A stretch of DNA of 64,000 nt from Pseudomonas thivervalensis (GTDB taxonomy: Bacteria > Pseudomonadota > Gammaproteobacteria > Pseudomonadales > Pseudomonadaceae), in NCBI RefSeq assembly GCF_001269655.1, contig NZ_LHVE01000008.1:62001-126000 (forward strand), given 5' to 3'. A model generated the notes under the pieces. That model was not told the origin of the DNA. It did not search any database and saw only the letters and a list, made by a program, of their open reading frames with translations. Shown piece by piece: positions 38,930 through 50,778 of this stretch. The position numbers and the translations under genes were made by a program. Positions within the stretch are counted from its first letter, which is position 1; every line of letters starts with the position of its first letter.

Positions 38930-40321
38930 TCACACAATGCCAGTGGCGTAGAACACACCGATCACGAAGAACACCGCGAGGGTCTTGATCAGCGTAATGC
39001 AGAAAATGTCTTTATAGGCTTCGCGGTGGGTCAGGCCGGTCACCGCCAACAGGGTAATCACCGCGCCGTTGTGGGGCAGGGTGTCCATGCCGCCGCTAGC
39101 CATGGCGGCCACCCGGTGCAGCACTTCCAGGGGAATGTTGGCGGCGTGGGCGGCGCTGATGAAGGTTTCGGACATCGCCGCCAAGGCGATGCTCATGCCA
39201 CCCGAGGCGGAACCGGTGATGCCCGCCAGCAGCGTGACGGTCACGGCTTCGTTGACCAACGGGTTGGGAATGTTCTTGAGCCAGTCGGCCAGCACCAGGA
39301 AGCCCGGCAAGGATGCGATGACGGCGCCGAAGCCGTATTCCGACGCGGTGTTCATCGCCGCCAGCAACGCACCGCCCACGGCGCTCTTGCTGCCTTCGGC
39401 CAGTTTGCTGCGAATGGCCCGGAAGCCGAACAGCAGGACCATGATGATGCCCACCAGCAACGCCGCCTGTACCGCCCAGATCGCGGTGAGCTTGGCGATG
39501 TCGCTGGTCACTGGTGTCGCCATGCCCGGCAGCGCCAGGCTGTGGGTCTTGCCATACCATTGCGGGATCCACTGGGTGAACAGCAGGTTCATGAGCCCCA
39601 CCGCCAGCAGCGGCGAAACGGCGATCCACGGGTTCGGCAGCTTGATGTCTTCGGCGGTTTCCGGCTCGTTGCGCAACTCGGTGCCGTAGCCTTCACCCAC
39701 ACGCTGGGCCTTGTTGCGCTGGCGTTGCAGGAACAGCATGCCGAGGCTGAACACGAAGATCGTACCGATCACCCCCAGCCACGGTGCGGCCCAGGCGGTG
39801 GTGTTGAAGAACGTGCTGGGGATGATGTTCTGGATCTGCGGCGTGCCGGGCAGGGCGTCCATGGTGAACGAGAACGCACCGAGGGCGATGGTGGCCGGGA
39901 TCAGCCGCTTGGGAATATTACTCTGGCGGAACATCTCGGCAGCGAACGGGTACACCGCGAACACCACGACGAACAGCGACACGCCGCCATAGGTCAGCAC
40001 GGCGCAGACCAGCACGATCACCAGCATGGCCTGGCGCGTCCCCAGCAAGCGAATCGCCGCGGCGACGATGGAGCGGGAGAACCCCGACAGCTCGATCAGC
40101 TTGCCGAATACCGCGCCGAGCAGGAAAACCGGGAAATACAGTTTGATGAAGCCGACCATTTTCTCCATGAACACCCCGGTGAAGGCAGGGGCGACGGCGG
40201 ACGGGTCGGTGAGCAGGACGGCACCGAGGGCGGCGATCGGGGCGAAGAGGATAACGCTGTAGCCACGGTAGGCGGCGACCATCAGCAGCGTGAGGGCTGC
40301 CAAGGCAATGATCACACTCAT
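38930..40321 (-). CDS. GntP-family permease, probable 3-hydroxybutyrate importer
   Basis: 463 aa with about 12 hydrophobic segments; MSVIIALAALTLLMVAAYRG start, NGAVITLLAVTGLTHREAYK near the C-terminus. GntP-family carriers take up hydroxy acids. The location ahead of bdhA and aacS and behind a sigma-54 activator parallels the P. aeruginosa 3-hydroxybutyrate locus. First gene after the sigma-54 promoter. Confidence 0.9.
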   Translation of the reverse strand: MSVIIALAALTLLMVAAYRGYSVILFAPIAALGAVLLTDPSAVAPAFTGVFMEKMVGFIKLYFPVFLLGAVFGKLIELSGFSRSIVAAAIRLLGTRQAMLVIVLVCAVLTYGGVSLFVVVFAVYPFAAEMFRQSNIPKRLIPATIALGAFSFTMDALPGTPQIQNIIPSTFFNTTAWAAPWLGVIGTIFVFSLGMLFLQRQRNKAQRVGEGYGTELRNEPETAEDIKLPNPWIAVSPLLAVGLMNLLFTQWIPQWYGKTHSLALPGMATPVTSDIAKLTAIWAVQAALLVGIIMVLLFGFRAIRSKLAEGSKSAVGGALLAAMNTASEYGFGAVIASLPGFLVLADWLKNIPNPLVNEAVTVTLLAGITGSASGGMSIALAAMSETFISAAHAANIPLEVLHRVAAMASGGMDTLPHNGAVITLLAVTGLTHREAYKDIFCITLIKTLAVFFVIGVFYATGIV

Positions 40322-40372
40322 GGTGTGTCTCCTGGGATTGTTATTGTTGTGGTGAAGCTTGGAGGGGGCTAT

Positions 40373-40388
40373 AGCGAGTTTTGTGCCA
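40373..40388 (-). promoter_or_regulatory. Sigma-54 promoter of the hydroxybutyrate operon
   Basis: On the minus strand TGGCAC-N5-TCGCT, with the diagnostic GG and GC separated by 10 nt. This differs by one base from the TGGCAC-N5-TTGCT consensus. It is about 52 bp upstream of the permease ATG. Confidence 0.7.
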
Positions 40389-40488
40389 GATGTGTAACAG
40401 GCTGAAATATAAGGGGTTTATTTGAGTTTGTAGGGGTGGGTTGAAAGATTTGTCTCTGATTGGAGATTTTTAGGGGCTGAGCTGACCT

Positions 40489-40574
40489 CATCGCGAGCAA
40501 GCTCGCTCCCACAGGTTGATCGTGTATTCCAGGAGAGCCCCCGTTCCCTGTGGGAGCGAGCTTGCTCGCGATGA
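40489..40574. repeat. REP pair, GTGGGAGCGAGC type, divergent
   Basis: Lies in the 303 bp gap between the activator gene and the permease. The remaining sequence of the gap holds the sigma-54 promoter and no further gene that I can see. Confidence 0.9.
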
Positions 40575-40624
40575 GCGCAAAGCGCTCCAAAGCAGCAGTC
40601 TACTTTTAGAGAAATTAAGTCTCT

Positions 40625-42028
<1,404 letters not shown>

Positions 42029-42064
42029 CAATATCGTCCCGAATAGGTGATGTCAGTGCCGCCG

Positions 42065-42143
42065 TCATCGCGAGCAGGCTCGCTCCCACATGGGATCTTC
42101 GGTGTGCTGAAGACCCACTGTGGGAGCGAGCCTGCTCGCGATG
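42065..42143. repeat. REP pair, GTGGGAGCGAGC type, divergent, tight spacer
   Basis: Inverted copies with about 30 bp between, between the activator and yejF. Confidence 0.9.
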
Positions 42144-42174
42144 GACGCGACGCGGAACCAAGTCTTGTGCAGGA

Positions 42175-43755
42175 TTATGCCCACCCCGGATGCGCCGCCG
42201 CCAACAACTCCTTGGTATAGGGATGCTGGGGCGCGTCGAACACGTCGTGGCTGGCGCCTTGCTCGACCACTTTGCCGTCCTTGATCACGATCATGTCGTG
42301 GGCCAGGGCGCGGACCACCGCCAGGTCATGGCTGATGAACAGGTAGGTCAGGCCATGCTTTTCCTGGAGCTGGCGCAGCAATGCGACCACTTGTTTCTGC
42401 ACGGTGCGGTCCAGGGCCGAGGTCGGTTCGTCCAGCAGGATCAGGGCTGGCTTGAGCACCAGGGCCCGGGCGATGGCGATGCGTTGGCGCTGGCCACCGG
42501 AAAACTCATGGGGGTAGCGGTGGCGGCTCCGCGGGTCGAGGCCGACTTCCTTGAGGGCCTGGATCACCTGCGCTTCACACTCCCCGGCGCTGGACCGACT
42601 GTGGACTTCGAGGCCCTCGCTGATGATCTGCTGCACCGACATCCGCGGGCTGAGGCTGCCGAACGGGTCTTGGAACACCACCTGCATCTGCTTGCGCCAC
42701 GGCCGCAGTGCCTTGTGGGATAACTGTTCGAGGGCCTGGCCCTGAAAGTGGATGCTGCCTTCGGATTCGATCAGCCGCAGGATCGCCTGGCCGAGGGTGG
42801 ACTTGCCGGAACCGGATTCGCCGACGATGCCCAGGGTCTTGCCGCGCTGGACACTCAGGCTGATGCCGTCCACGGCGCGCAAGTATTCCTTGCGCCGGAA
42901 CAATCCGCCGCCGAGGGCGAAACTCACGCGCAGGTCGCGCACCTGCAAGACGTCTTCGCGTTCGTCCCGGGGCAAGGCTTCGCCTTCCGGCTCGGCGTGC
43001 AGCAGTTCGCAGCTATAGGGATGTTTCGGTGCGCTGAACAGGGTTTCGCAAGGTGCCTGCTCGACAATTTCCCCGGCTTTCATCACGCACACCCGCTGGG
43101 CGATGCTGCGCACCAGGTTGAGGTCGTGGCTGATCAGCAACAAGGACATGCCGAGCCGTTGCTGCAAGGATTTGAGCAGCAGCAGGATCTTGCGTTGCAC
43201 GGTCACGTCCAGCGCCGTGGTCGGTTCGTCGGCAATCAACAGCTCCGGCTCGCAGGCCAGGGCCATGGCGATCATCACCCGTTGCCGCTGGCCGCCGGAG
43301 AGTTGATGAGGGTAGGCCTTGAGCCGCTCGGCGGGTTTCTGGATGCCCACCAGGGCCAGCAGTTCCAGGATGCGCTGGCGCGCCGCTTTGCCGCCCAGGC
43401 CCCGGTGCAGCATCAGGGTTTCACCGATCTGCTTCTCGACGCTGTGCAGCGGGTTCAGAGAGGTCATCGGTTCCTGGAAGATCATGGCGATGCGGTTGCC
43501 GCGCAACTCCCGCAGGGTCTTGGCCTCGGCCCCCAGCAGTTCCTGGCCGCGATAGCGAATGCTGCCGGTGGTGCGAGTGCCGGTCTCGGGCAGCAATTGC
43601 AGGATCGAATGGGCCGTCACCGACTTGCCGGAGCCTGATTCGCCTACCAGGGCCAGGCATTCGCCGGGGCGGATATCCAGGCACAGGTTGCGCACCACCG
43701 TCTGGTCGTTGAAGGCCACGCTCAGGTCGCGGATTTCGATCAGGTTGTCGCTCAT
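42175..43755 (-). CDS. yejF: YejF, dual-domain ABC ATPase of the YejABEF importer
   Basis: 526 aa, two oppABC-type nucleotide-binding domains in one chain. Each has Walker A ([10 protein letters not shown] and [10 protein letters not shown]), a signature ([18 protein letters not shown]) and Walker B ([24 protein letters not shown]). Start [13 protein letters not shown]; Met codons further up are possible but less conserved. The Yej system takes up peptides, including microcin C, in enterobacteria. Confidence 0.93.
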   Translation of the reverse strand: MSDNLIEIRDLSVAFNDQTVVRNLCLDIRPGECLALVGESGSGKSVTAHSILQLLPETGTRTTGSIRYRGQELLGAEAKTLRELRGNRIAMIFQEPMTSLNPLHSVEKQIGETLMLHRGLGGKAARQRILELLALVGIQKPAERLKAYPHQLSGGQRQRVMIAMALACEPELLIADEPTTALDVTVQRKILLLLKSLQQRLGMSLLLISHDLNLVRSIAQRVCVMKAGEIVEQAPCETLFSAPKHPYSCELLHAEPEGEALPRDEREDVLQVRDLRVSFALGGGLFRRKEYLRAVDGISLSVQRGKTLGIVGESGSGKSTLGQAILRLIESEGSIHFQGQALEQLSHKALRPWRKQMQVVFQDPFGSLSPRMSVQQIISEGLEVHSRSSAGECEAQVIQALKEVGLDPRSRHRYPHEFSGGQRQRIAIARALVLKPALILLDEPTSALDRTVQKQVVALLRQLQEKHGLTYLFISHDLAVVRALAHDMIVIKDGKVVEQGASHDVFDAPQHPYTKELLAAAHPGWA

Positions 43756-43781
43756 CTCAAGGTTCCGCTTCATGGCTGTTT

Positions 43782-44804
43782 TCAAGACCGTGGATCAAAG
43801 GCGTCGCGCAACGCCTCGCCGATGAATACCAGCAGGGAAAGAATCAGCGCCAAGGTGAAAAACGCCGTCAACCCCAGCCACGGCGCTTGCAGGTTCTGTT
43901 TGCCTTGGGCGATCAACTCGCCGAGCGATGCGCTGCCGGCCGGCATGCCGAAACCGAGGAAGTCCAGGGCGGTGAGGGTGGAGATCGCCCCAGTGAGGAT
44001 GAAGGGCAGGTAGCTCAGGGTGGCGTTCATCGCGTTGGGCAGGATATGCCGCACGATCACCTTGCGGTCGGACAGGCCCAGGGCCCTGGCCGCTTTTACG
44101 TATTCGAGGTTGCGTCCGCGCAGGAACTCGGCGCGGACCACGTCCACCAGGGCCAGCCAGGAAAACAGCGCCATGATCCCCAGCAGCCACCAGAAATTCG
44201 GCTCGACGAAGCCGGACAGGATGATCAACAGGTAGAGCACCGGCAGCCCCGACCAGACTTCCAGCAAGCGCTGCCCGAGCAAGTCCACCCAGCCGCCGTA
44301 ATAGCCCTGCAACGCGCCGGCGGCGATGCCGATCAGCGCGCTGATGGCGGTCAGGGCCAGGGCGAACAGGATCGACACCCGTGCGCCGAAGATTACCCGG
44401 GCCAGCACGTCCCGGGACTGGTCATCGGTGCCCAGCCAGTTCACCGCCGAGGGCGGGCTCGGGGCCGGCTGGTTGAGGTCGTAGTTGGGCGTGTCGTCGC
44501 TGAACGGGATCGGTGGAAACCACAACCAGCCGCCGTCCTTGTGGATCAGGTTCTGCACGTAGTTGCTGCGGTAGTCGGCCTGGAACGGTAGCTGCCCGCC
44601 AAATTCCTGCTCGGTGTAGCGCTTGAACACCGGGAAATACAGCGAGCCCTGGTAGCTGACCACCAGCGGCTTGTCATTGGCGATCAACTCGCCACCGAGG
44701 CTCAGGACGAACAGACCGATGAACAGCCACAACGACCACCAGCCCCGGCGGTTTTTCTTGAAACGCTCGAAGCGTCGACGGCCCAACGGGGAAAGCTTGA
44801 ACAT
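43782..44804 (-). CDS. yejE: YejE, permease of the YejABEF importer
   Basis: 340 aa. N-terminal helix after [20 protein letters not shown], periplasmic insert, then the DppC-like permease core (LGTDDQSRDVLARVIFGARV; EAA loop around YVKAARALGLSDRKVIVRHI). Its ATG shares one base with the yejB stop (TGATG). Confidence 0.93.
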   Translation of the reverse strand: MFKLSPLGRRRFERFKKNRRGWWSLWLFIGLFVLSLGGELIANDKPLVVSYQGSLYFPVFKRYTEQEFGGQLPFQADYRSNYVQNLIHKDGGWLWFPPIPFSDDTPNYDLNQPAPSPPSAVNWLGTDDQSRDVLARVIFGARVSILFALALTAISALIGIAAGALQGYYGGWVDLLGQRLLEVWSGLPVLYLLIILSGFVEPNFWWLLGIMALFSWLALVDVVRAEFLRGRNLEYVKAARALGLSDRKVIVRHILPNAMNATLSYLPFILTGAISTLTALDFLGFGMPAGSASLGELIAQGKQNLQAPWLGLTAFFTLALILSLLVFIGEALRDAFDPRS

Positions 44805-45862
44805 CAGGCGTTCCTCGCGGCGAAGTCGATGCGCGGGTCCACCAGGGTGTAGCAGAGGTCACCGATGAGTTTGATCAGCAGGCCGAACAGCGTGAAGATG
44901 AACAGCGAGCCGAACACCACCGGATAATCCCGCGAAACGGCGGCCTCATAGCTCATGCGTCCCAGGCCGTCGAGGGAGAAAATCACCTCGATCAGCAGGG
45001 AACCGGCAAAAAACACGCTGATGAACGCCTGGGGAATGCCCGAGACCACCAGCAGCATCGCATTGCGGAACACGTGGCCATACAGCACCCGGCGTTCGCT
45101 CATGCCCTTGGCCCGCGCGGTGACCACGTACTGGCGGGTGATTTCATTGAGGAACGAGTTCTTGGTCAGGATCGTCAGGGTGGCGAAGCCGCCGATCACC
45201 AGCGAGGTGACCGGCAGCACCAGGTGCCAGAAATAATCGGCGATCTTGCCCAGCGTCGACAGCGACTCGAAGTTGTCCGACACCAGCCCGCGCACCGGGA
45301 ACCAGTTCAGCGAGGTGCCGCCGGCGAACACCACGATCAGGAACATCGCGAAAAGAAACGCCGGCATGGCGTAGCCGATGATGATCGCGGTGCTGCTCCA
45401 CACGTCGAATGCCGAACCGTGACGCACGGCCTTGCGAATGCCCAGGGGGATCGACACCAGGTAGGTGATCAAGGTCGCCCAGAGCCCGAGGGAGATGGTC
45501 ACCGGCATTTTTTCCAGGATCAGGTCGGTGACCGTGGCGCCGCGAAAGAAGCTCTTGCCGAAGTCGAGGCGGGCGTAGCTGCTGAGCATCAGCCACAGGC
45601 GCTCATGGGCCGGTTTATCGAAGCCGTATTGTTTTTCGATATCCTTGATCAACTGTGGGTCGAGGCCGCGACTGGCGCGGGAGCTGCCGGTCATCTCGCC
45701 GCCCGAGCTGCCGACACTGCCTCCGCCGATGCCTTGCAGGTGGGCGATGGCCTGTTCCACCGGCCCGCCGGGTGCGGCCTGCACGATGACGAAATTCACC
45801 AGCAGGATGATCACCAGCGTGGGAATGATCAGCAGCAGGCGCCGCGCGATATATGCCCACAT
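44804..45862 (-). CDS. yejB: YejB, permease of the YejABEF importer
   Basis: 352 aa, [20 protein letters not shown] start with DppB-like core (EAA loop [20 protein letters not shown]). Periplasmic loop of about 60 residues rich in Gly/Ser ([14 protein letters not shown]). Start overlaps the yejA stop by one base. Confidence 0.93.
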   Translation of the reverse strand: MWAYIARRLLLIIPTLVIILLVNFVIVQAAPGGPVEQAIAHLQGIGGGSVGSSGGEMTGSSRASRGLDPQLIKDIEKQYGFDKPAHERLWLMLSSYARLDFGKSFFRGATVTDLILEKMPVTISLGLWATLITYLVSIPLGIRKAVRHGSAFDVWSSTAIIIGYAMPAFLFAMFLIVVFAGGTSLNWFPVRGLVSDNFESLSTLGKIADYFWHLVLPVTSLVIGGFATLTILTKNSFLNEITRQYVVTARAKGMSERRVLYGHVFRNAMLLVVSGIPQAFISVFFAGSLLIEVIFSLDGLGRMSYEAAVSRDYPVVFGSLFIFTLFGLLIKLIGDLCYTLVDPRIDFAARNA

Positions 45863-47730
45863 CAGTGCGGTCCTCCGGGTGTGCCGCGCTTGAGGCGTTC
45901 GGCGCGCATCTGCTCGTTGGTCAACGGAGTGGTGCTCACTTCCCACCAGCTTTCGATGGCTTCGTCATTGCTGGCCTGGACCTTCGGAATGCCGAAGCGG
46001 TTCCACCACACGGTCGAGCTGCCCGGCGGGTAATAGTTGGGGATCCAGTAGTAATTCCATTGCAGCACCCGATCCAGGGCATGGGCATGGCGCAGCATAT
46101 CGGCCTGGGTGCTGGCCTTGACCAGCCCGTCGATCAGCGCGTCCACCGCCGGGTTCTTCAAGACCATGTAGTTGTTGGCCCCCGGATCGTTGGCGGCCGC
46201 CGAACCGAAGTAATTGTAGAGTTCCATGCCCGGCGAGGTGCTGACGGGGTAGCCGGTGATGATCATGTCGTAGTCGCGACTCATCAGGCGATTGACGTAC
46301 TGGGACGCGTCGATGCGGCGGATGTTCATGTCGATGCCGATTTGCGCCAGGGTTCGCTTGTAGGGCAGCAGCAGGCGGTCGATGCCGTTCTGGCTGTTCA
46401 AGAACGTGAAACTCAGCGGTTCGCCCTCGGCATTCACCAGGCGATCGCCGTCAGGTTTCCAGCCGGCCTGTTCCAGCAAGGCCAGGGCTTGCAGTTGTTT
46501 GTCGCGGATCACGCCGCTGCCATCGGTTTTCGGCGCCTGGAAAACCTGGGTGAAGACTTCGTCGGGAATCTGCCCGCGCAACGGCTCGAGAATCGCCAGC
46601 TCGCCGGCATCCGGTAGCTGGCGGGCGGCGAGGTCAGTATTGGAAAAGAAACTCTGCTGACGCACATAGAGGTTGCGCATCATCTGGCGGTTGCTCCATT
46701 CGAAATCCCAGAGCATGGCCAGGGCCTGGCGCACGCGGCGGTCCTGGAACTGCGGTTTTTGCAGGTTGAAGACAAAGCCCTGGGCGGTCTGGGGCGCCTC
46801 TTTGGCCAGGTGGGCCTTTTGCAGGCGCCCGTCCTGCAGCGCCGGGCCGTCATAGCCGATGGAATAGCCCGTGGCGGAGAACTCGCGGTTGTAGTCATAG
46901 GCGCCGCCGCGCAGCACCTGGCGGGCGACGTCGGTGTCGCCAAAATACTCGATGCTGAAATGGTCGAAATTGTAGAGCCCGCGACTGACCGGCAAGTCCT
47001 TGCCCCACCAATCGGCATTGCGTTCGAAGGTGATGCTGCGCCCGGAATCGACCTTGCTCACCCGGTACGGGCCACTGCCCAGTGGCGCTTCGTAGCCGCC
47101 GCCGTTGGCAAAGTCGCGGGTCTTCCACCAATGTTCGGGAAAAACCGGCAGGGTGGCGATGTCCAGGGGCAGGGTGCGGCTTTCGTTGTTCTTGAAGTTG
47201 AAGCGAACGATGCGCTCGTCCTCCACCACGACGTCCTTGACTGCCGCGAACTGAGTGCGATAGCGCAGGCTGCCTTGGGTCATCAATAGCTCGAAGCTGT
47301 AGCGCACGTCCTGGGCGGTGATGGGCTTGCCATCGGCGAAACGGGCCTTGGGGTTCAGGTAGAAACGCAGGGAGAGGCCATCGTCGGCCCGCTCCATCTT
47401 CTGCGCCACCAGGCCATAGACGGTATAGGGCTCATCCAGTGAGCGCTGGGCCAGCGGCGAATACAGCATCCCGTCGATCTGACTGACGCCGATGCCTTTG
47501 TCGATGTAGGGCAGGATGTGGTCGAAGTGGCCAATTTCCACGGCCGAGCGGCGCATGGTCCCACCTTTTGGGGCCTGGGGATTGGCGTAGGCGAAGTGGC
47601 CGAAGCCTTCGGCATATTTGGCGGGTTCGCCATAGACGGTCAGGGCATGTTGCGGTGCTGCCTCGACGCCGGAGGTGCCTGTGAGCAGGACCATGGCAGT
47701 CAATAGCAGTGAGGGAAACGCCAGTCGCAT
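45862..47730 (-). CDS. yejA: YejA, periplasmic peptide-binding protein
   Basis: 622 aa. Signal peptide [20 protein letters not shown] with cleavage near VEAAP; family 5 solute-binding fold (SYGDT-like [40 protein letters not shown]). First gene of the operon. In-frame extension upstream consists of REP DNA and was rejected. Confidence 0.93.
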   Translation of the reverse strand: MRLAFPSLLLTAMVLLTGTSGVEAAPQHALTVYGEPAKYAEGFGHFAYANPQAPKGGTMRRSAVEIGHFDHILPYIDKGIGVSQIDGMLYSPLAQRSLDEPYTVYGLVAQKMERADDGLSLRFYLNPKARFADGKPITAQDVRYSFELLMTQGSLRYRTQFAAVKDVVVEDERIVRFNFKNNESRTLPLDIATLPVFPEHWWKTRDFANGGGYEAPLGSGPYRVSKVDSGRSITFERNADWWGKDLPVSRGLYNFDHFSIEYFGDTDVARQVLRGGAYDYNREFSATGYSIGYDGPALQDGRLQKAHLAKEAPQTAQGFVFNLQKPQFQDRRVRQALAMLWDFEWSNRQMMRNLYVRQQSFFSNTDLAARQLPDAGELAILEPLRGQIPDEVFTQVFQAPKTDGSGVIRDKQLQALALLEQAGWKPDGDRLVNAEGEPLSFTFLNSQNGIDRLLLPYKRTLAQIGIDMNIRRIDASQYVNRLMSRDYDMIITGYPVSTSPGMELYNYFGSAAANDPGANNYMVLKNPAVDALIDGLVKASTQADMLRHAHALDRVLQWNYYWIPNYYPPGSSTVWWNRFGIPKVQASNDEAIESWWEVSTTPLTNEQMRAERLKRGTPGGPH

Positions 47731-47798
47731 TGTCAGCCTTAAAAGCCGGGTGATCGATGACACGATTTGTACGCGAGCTGCGCCTGAATCGCCAGCCC

Positions 47799-47930
47799 TT
47801 GTGGCGAGGGAGCTTGCTCCCGCTCGATTGCGAAGCAATCGCAAGGCAACCGGCGCATTCTCCGTTATGGATGCGTGAATTGCCTGGGGACAGCTTCGCA
47901 GCCCAGCGGGAGCAAGCTCCCTCGCCACAC
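47799..47930. repeat. REP pair, GTGGCGAGGGAGC type, long spacer
   Basis: Inverted copies around about 80 bp; the inner part (GCGAAGCAATCGCAAGGCAA, TTGCCTGGGGACAGCTTCGC) nearly repeats that at 11691-11820. Confidence 0.9.
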
Positions 47931-47972
47931 TTGGATCACATCACCCTTGAGTGAGTGGTCTCTGGGCTTGGA

Positions 47973-48254
47973 TCAATCCTGACGGCTGGTGACTTCCAGC
48001 AGGTGGTAGCCGAACTGGGTCTTGACCGGGCCCTGGACCACATTGATCGGTGCGCTGAATACCACGGTGTCGAATTCCTTGACCATCTGGCCCGGGCCGA
48101 ACGAACCCAGGTCGCCGCCCTGGCGGCTGGACGGGCAGGACGAGTTGGCCTTGGCGATTTCGGCGAAATCGGCACCGGCTTCGATCTGGGCCTTGAGTTC
48201 GTTGCACTTGTCTTCGGTGGCAACCAGGATGTGACGGGCAGTGGCTTTGGCCAT
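47973..48254 (-). CDS. ppiC: Peptidyl-prolyl cis-trans isomerase C (parvulin)
   Basis: 93 aa, MAKATARHILVATEDKCNEL...; NSSCPSSRQGGDLGSFGPGQ and QFGYHLLEVTSRQD match PpiC closely. Cytoplasmic. AAAGGA before ATG 48254; a 17-codon in-frame extension is unlikely. Confidence 0.94.
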   Translation of the reverse strand: MAKATARHILVATEDKCNELKAQIEAGADFAEIAKANSSCPSSRQGGDLGSFGPGQMVKEFDTVVFSAPINVVQGPVKTQFGYHLLEVTSRQD

Positions 48255-48350
48255 GGGGTAAATTCCTTTCGATGTATTTAAAAGCGTTGAGCCTACCGGA
48301 TTCATTGACGGGGTGTTGTCAAAATTGCGTCAAAACCTTGGGCCCGGCGA

Positions 48351-49235
48351 TCAAAGGCCGGCTTTGCGCAGGCGCTCGGCGTGGCGCAAGTAAAGCTCTA
48401 TGGGATAAGGCATCGTGGGGTCTGTGCCCTTGCATGCCCTGCCGCCCCCAGGGTTGATGGCCTCCATATGGTCCATTGGATAGTCGGAGCGAATGACCTT
48501 GCCCAGGTGCGAACTGAAGCGCCCGACCAGGCCGTCGTTCTGCCCGGCTTCGGTGATGAAGTATTCGGAAAAGGCGCGGCAGAAAACCTGCAAGGGCTCC
48601 AATGCTTCCCCGTTCGTCTCTCGCACGGTGCCGCTCCATGAGTAGTAGCGCACGCCATTGACCCTGCCCGGGCCGCTCCCGCCCCAATTCTTCGGCAGGC
48701 CCTGGGGGTATTTGTCATTGAAGGCGCCCACGCCTTCAGTGGTCAGCGTCGCCAGAGCAGCGACGGCGGCCGAAGGTAATGCTGGCTGGCCGCTCAGCAA
48801 TGAGATGAAGTTGGCAAACAGCGTGGCGACATTCCTTGCCACATGCCCAGGCAGCCGTCCGGGCGTAAAGGCCTTGGCCAGGAAGTCGGCCAGTTCGGAA
48901 CCATGGTTGGGGCCGCTGATCGACGTGACCGAGGCGACCCTCTCAGGTGCGAGCGCGGCGGCATACCGGGCGGCTAGCGCACCTTGGCTATGGCCGATCA
49001 GGTTGACCCGGGCGGTACCGGTGCCGGCCAGGACCCGATCGATCTGGGCCAGCAGTTGTTCACCCCTGGCCTCGTTGGAGTGGGTGGCCGACAAGTACGG
49101 GATGAACACCCGGGCCCCGCCTTTGCGTAGAGCCTGTTTGATGTCATGGAAAAGTTCGAAGCCGCCGATCCTGTCAAACCCGAACAACCCATGGACCAGC
49201 AGGATGGGAAATTGAGTGGTTGCATTCCTTTGCAT
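48351..49235 (-). CDS. Triacylglycerol lipase, family I.1-like, without signal peptide
   Basis: 294 aa alpha/beta hydrolase. Oxyanion region PILLVHGLFGFDRIGG, nucleophile Ser83 in GHSQG, SISGPNHGSELADFL, an Asp in AGQNDGLVGRFS and the catalytic His in MDHMEAINPGG, parallel to P. aeruginosa LipA. The N-terminus MQRNATTQFP runs straight into the fold: no signal peptide, and no lipase foldase or type I exporter beside it. GTG 27 bp upstream is a less likely start; AAAGGG precedes the ATG. Confidence 0.88.
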   Translation of the reverse strand: MQRNATTQFPILLVHGLFGFDRIGGFELFHDIKQALRKGGARVFIPYLSATHSNEARGEQLLAQIDRVLAGTGTARVNLIGHSQGALAARYAAALAPERVASVTSISGPNHGSELADFLAKAFTPGRLPGHVARNVATLFANFISLLSGQPALPSAAVAALATLTTEGVGAFNDKYPQGLPKNWGGSGPGRVNGVRYYSWSGTVRETNGEALEPLQVFCRAFSEYFITEAGQNDGLVGRFSSHLGKVIRSDYPMDHMEAINPGGGRACKGTDPTMPYPIELYLRHAERLRKAGL

Positions 49236-49559
49236 GTTCGTACCCTTTTCGAAGAGGTTCACCTTGAATTTGCGACCTCACTCTAATGCAGGCTTGTCGT
49301 GGGCGGTGTAGGAAGAAACCGCCCTGAGCCAAGGAAACCGGAATAGAAAAAGTGGGAAGAATGAAATATGACCCGGCGGTGCTTAAGTATGTAGGAGGTC
49401 TCCTATAAGCGTTGTCGTTTGCAGCTACAGGTTCGAATGCCAAGGACCACTCTCGCTGTCGTCTTGTCTGGCTGAGGATTTGGCGCGAGCGGGTTTTAAT
49501 GGCACCACCCGGGCGCCGTTATGCGAACGCTGCCTTTATCCAAGGACTGGAGTCTATAC

Positions 49560-50621
49560 ATGATCAACTACCCACCCATTCAACGATCCCGTTCACCCTC
49601 AGGAACAAGGCTGCCGCCACCGGTACTGGCCGCAGCCAGGAAAGGGGTGATCAACCCCGCCTGGCCCAAGACCGTGATTGCCGTCAAACCGTACCCGATG
49701 ATGACGTGTGGGGATGAGGTGCTGCTGCGTTGGCACGGCCTCAACAATGATGGCGAACCCTACCGACACGAAGTGGCCGGGTTCGTCACCGAGCGGCATG
49801 TAGGACGAGACGTTGTGTTCGTTATACGCGAACCGCATATCGCCGAGCTGGACGGCGGTTCGCTGGAGATCTCCTACCAGGTGACGGGCAAACGACTGCC
49901 GGCCACCCTGCTTTCGGAGCTCCTGCAACTGGACATCGGCGATGTATCGCCGCGTCTGCTGCCCGCCATTGCCCGCGATGCGATCGGTGGCAGCCTTGAT
50001 CCAAACCGGGTGCCTGAAGGAACGTGGGTGAGCATTCGGCCCTACGCCAGGATGGCGGTCGGCGATCGGCTGATCCTGACGGCCAGTAAGGATTCAGAGG
50101 CACTGTGGCGCGATGTACTGGACATAGAAGCTCATGCGGTGGGCCGCGAGGTGTCGCTCTGGATCGATCATGCACTGATCGCTCCCCATGTGGGGCACGA
50201 GCTGGCCTTGGCCTATGTCGTCAGGCGTGGACATTCGGTGCGTCGTGCCGAGCCCTTGTCGTTGCCCATCGGTCCGCTGCAGCGACCTGCGCTGAAGGCG
50301 CTTCAGGTTCGGGGGATGAATGATGGATGGCTGGATGTCGATGACCTGCAAGAGGGCGTGACGATTGTCATCGACGAGCCCGGGCTTGAGGCGGGTGAGT
50401 TGGTCTGGCTGCAGTGCAATGGCAACTCGGCCTATGTCCTCGAGCGTGAAATCACCGAGGCCACGGCAGGCCAACCGCTGGTTTTCGTGGTGCCTGCTCG
50501 GTACTGGCAGGAGCAGCGCGACAGATCGGTGAGGATGTTCTATCAGGTCGAGCGCCTGGATGACGTCAGCCAGCGTTCCGAGTGGGTGACGGTCCAGGTT
50601 CGTTCCAGGACGCCGGACTGA
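49560..50621 (+). CDS. Unknown protein with three tandem beta-rich repeats
   Basis: 353 aa from ATG 49560, which has GGAG 7 nt upstream (an ATG at 49521 has none). Not recognised. Three repeats of about 110 residues share a pattern: (A/V)GD.(V/L)(I/L)L.., then VGR(D/E)V.., then an (L/V)..(A/S)Y.V strand. Examples are GDEVLLRWHGLNN, VTERHVGRDVVFVI and LEISYQV; GDRLILTASKD, EAHAVGREVSLWI and LALAYVV; AGELVWLQCNG, TEATAGQPLVFVV and VRMFYQV. This suggests Ig-like sandwiches. No signal peptide. The 324 bp before it holds no gene that I can see. Confidence 0.75.
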   Translation: MINYPPIQRSRSPSGTRLPPPVLAAARKGVINPAWPKTVIAVKPYPMMTCGDEVLLRWHGLNNDGEPYRHEVAGFVTERHVGRDVVFVIREPHIAELDGGSLEISYQVTGKRLPATLLSELLQLDIGDVSPRLLPAIARDAIGGSLDPNRVPEGTWVSIRPYARMAVGDRLILTASKDSEALWRDVLDIEAHAVGREVSLWIDHALIAPHVGHELALAYVVRRGHSVRRAEPLSLPIGPLQRPALKALQVRGMNDGWLDVDDLQEGVTIVIDEPGLEAGELVWLQCNGNSAYVLEREITEATAGQPLVFVVPARYWQEQRDRSVRMFYQVERLDDVSQRSEWVTVQVRSRTPD

Positions 50622-50641
50622 TCCAAGGCGTGCGCAGCCCT

Positions 50642-50732
50642 TGTGGGAGCGAGCTTGCTCGCGATGGCGTCAGGTCAGCCAGCATCAATATTGACTGGTA
50701 CACCGCTATCGCGAGCAAGCTCGCTCCCACAA
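50642..50732. repeat. REP pair, GTGGGAGCGAGC type, convergent
   Basis: Inverted copies between two convergent genes. The last REP pair of the window; none occurs to its right. Confidence 0.9.
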
Positions 50733-50778
50733 GGGGGCCACGCCGAGCCCGGGTTCCAGGAGGCGGTGGGCTAGGGAC

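Noticed and set aside
45862..47928. YejA read from an upstream start giving 688 aa
   Set aside because: The extra 66 residues are translated REP DNA; the start at 47730 gives a normal signal peptide.
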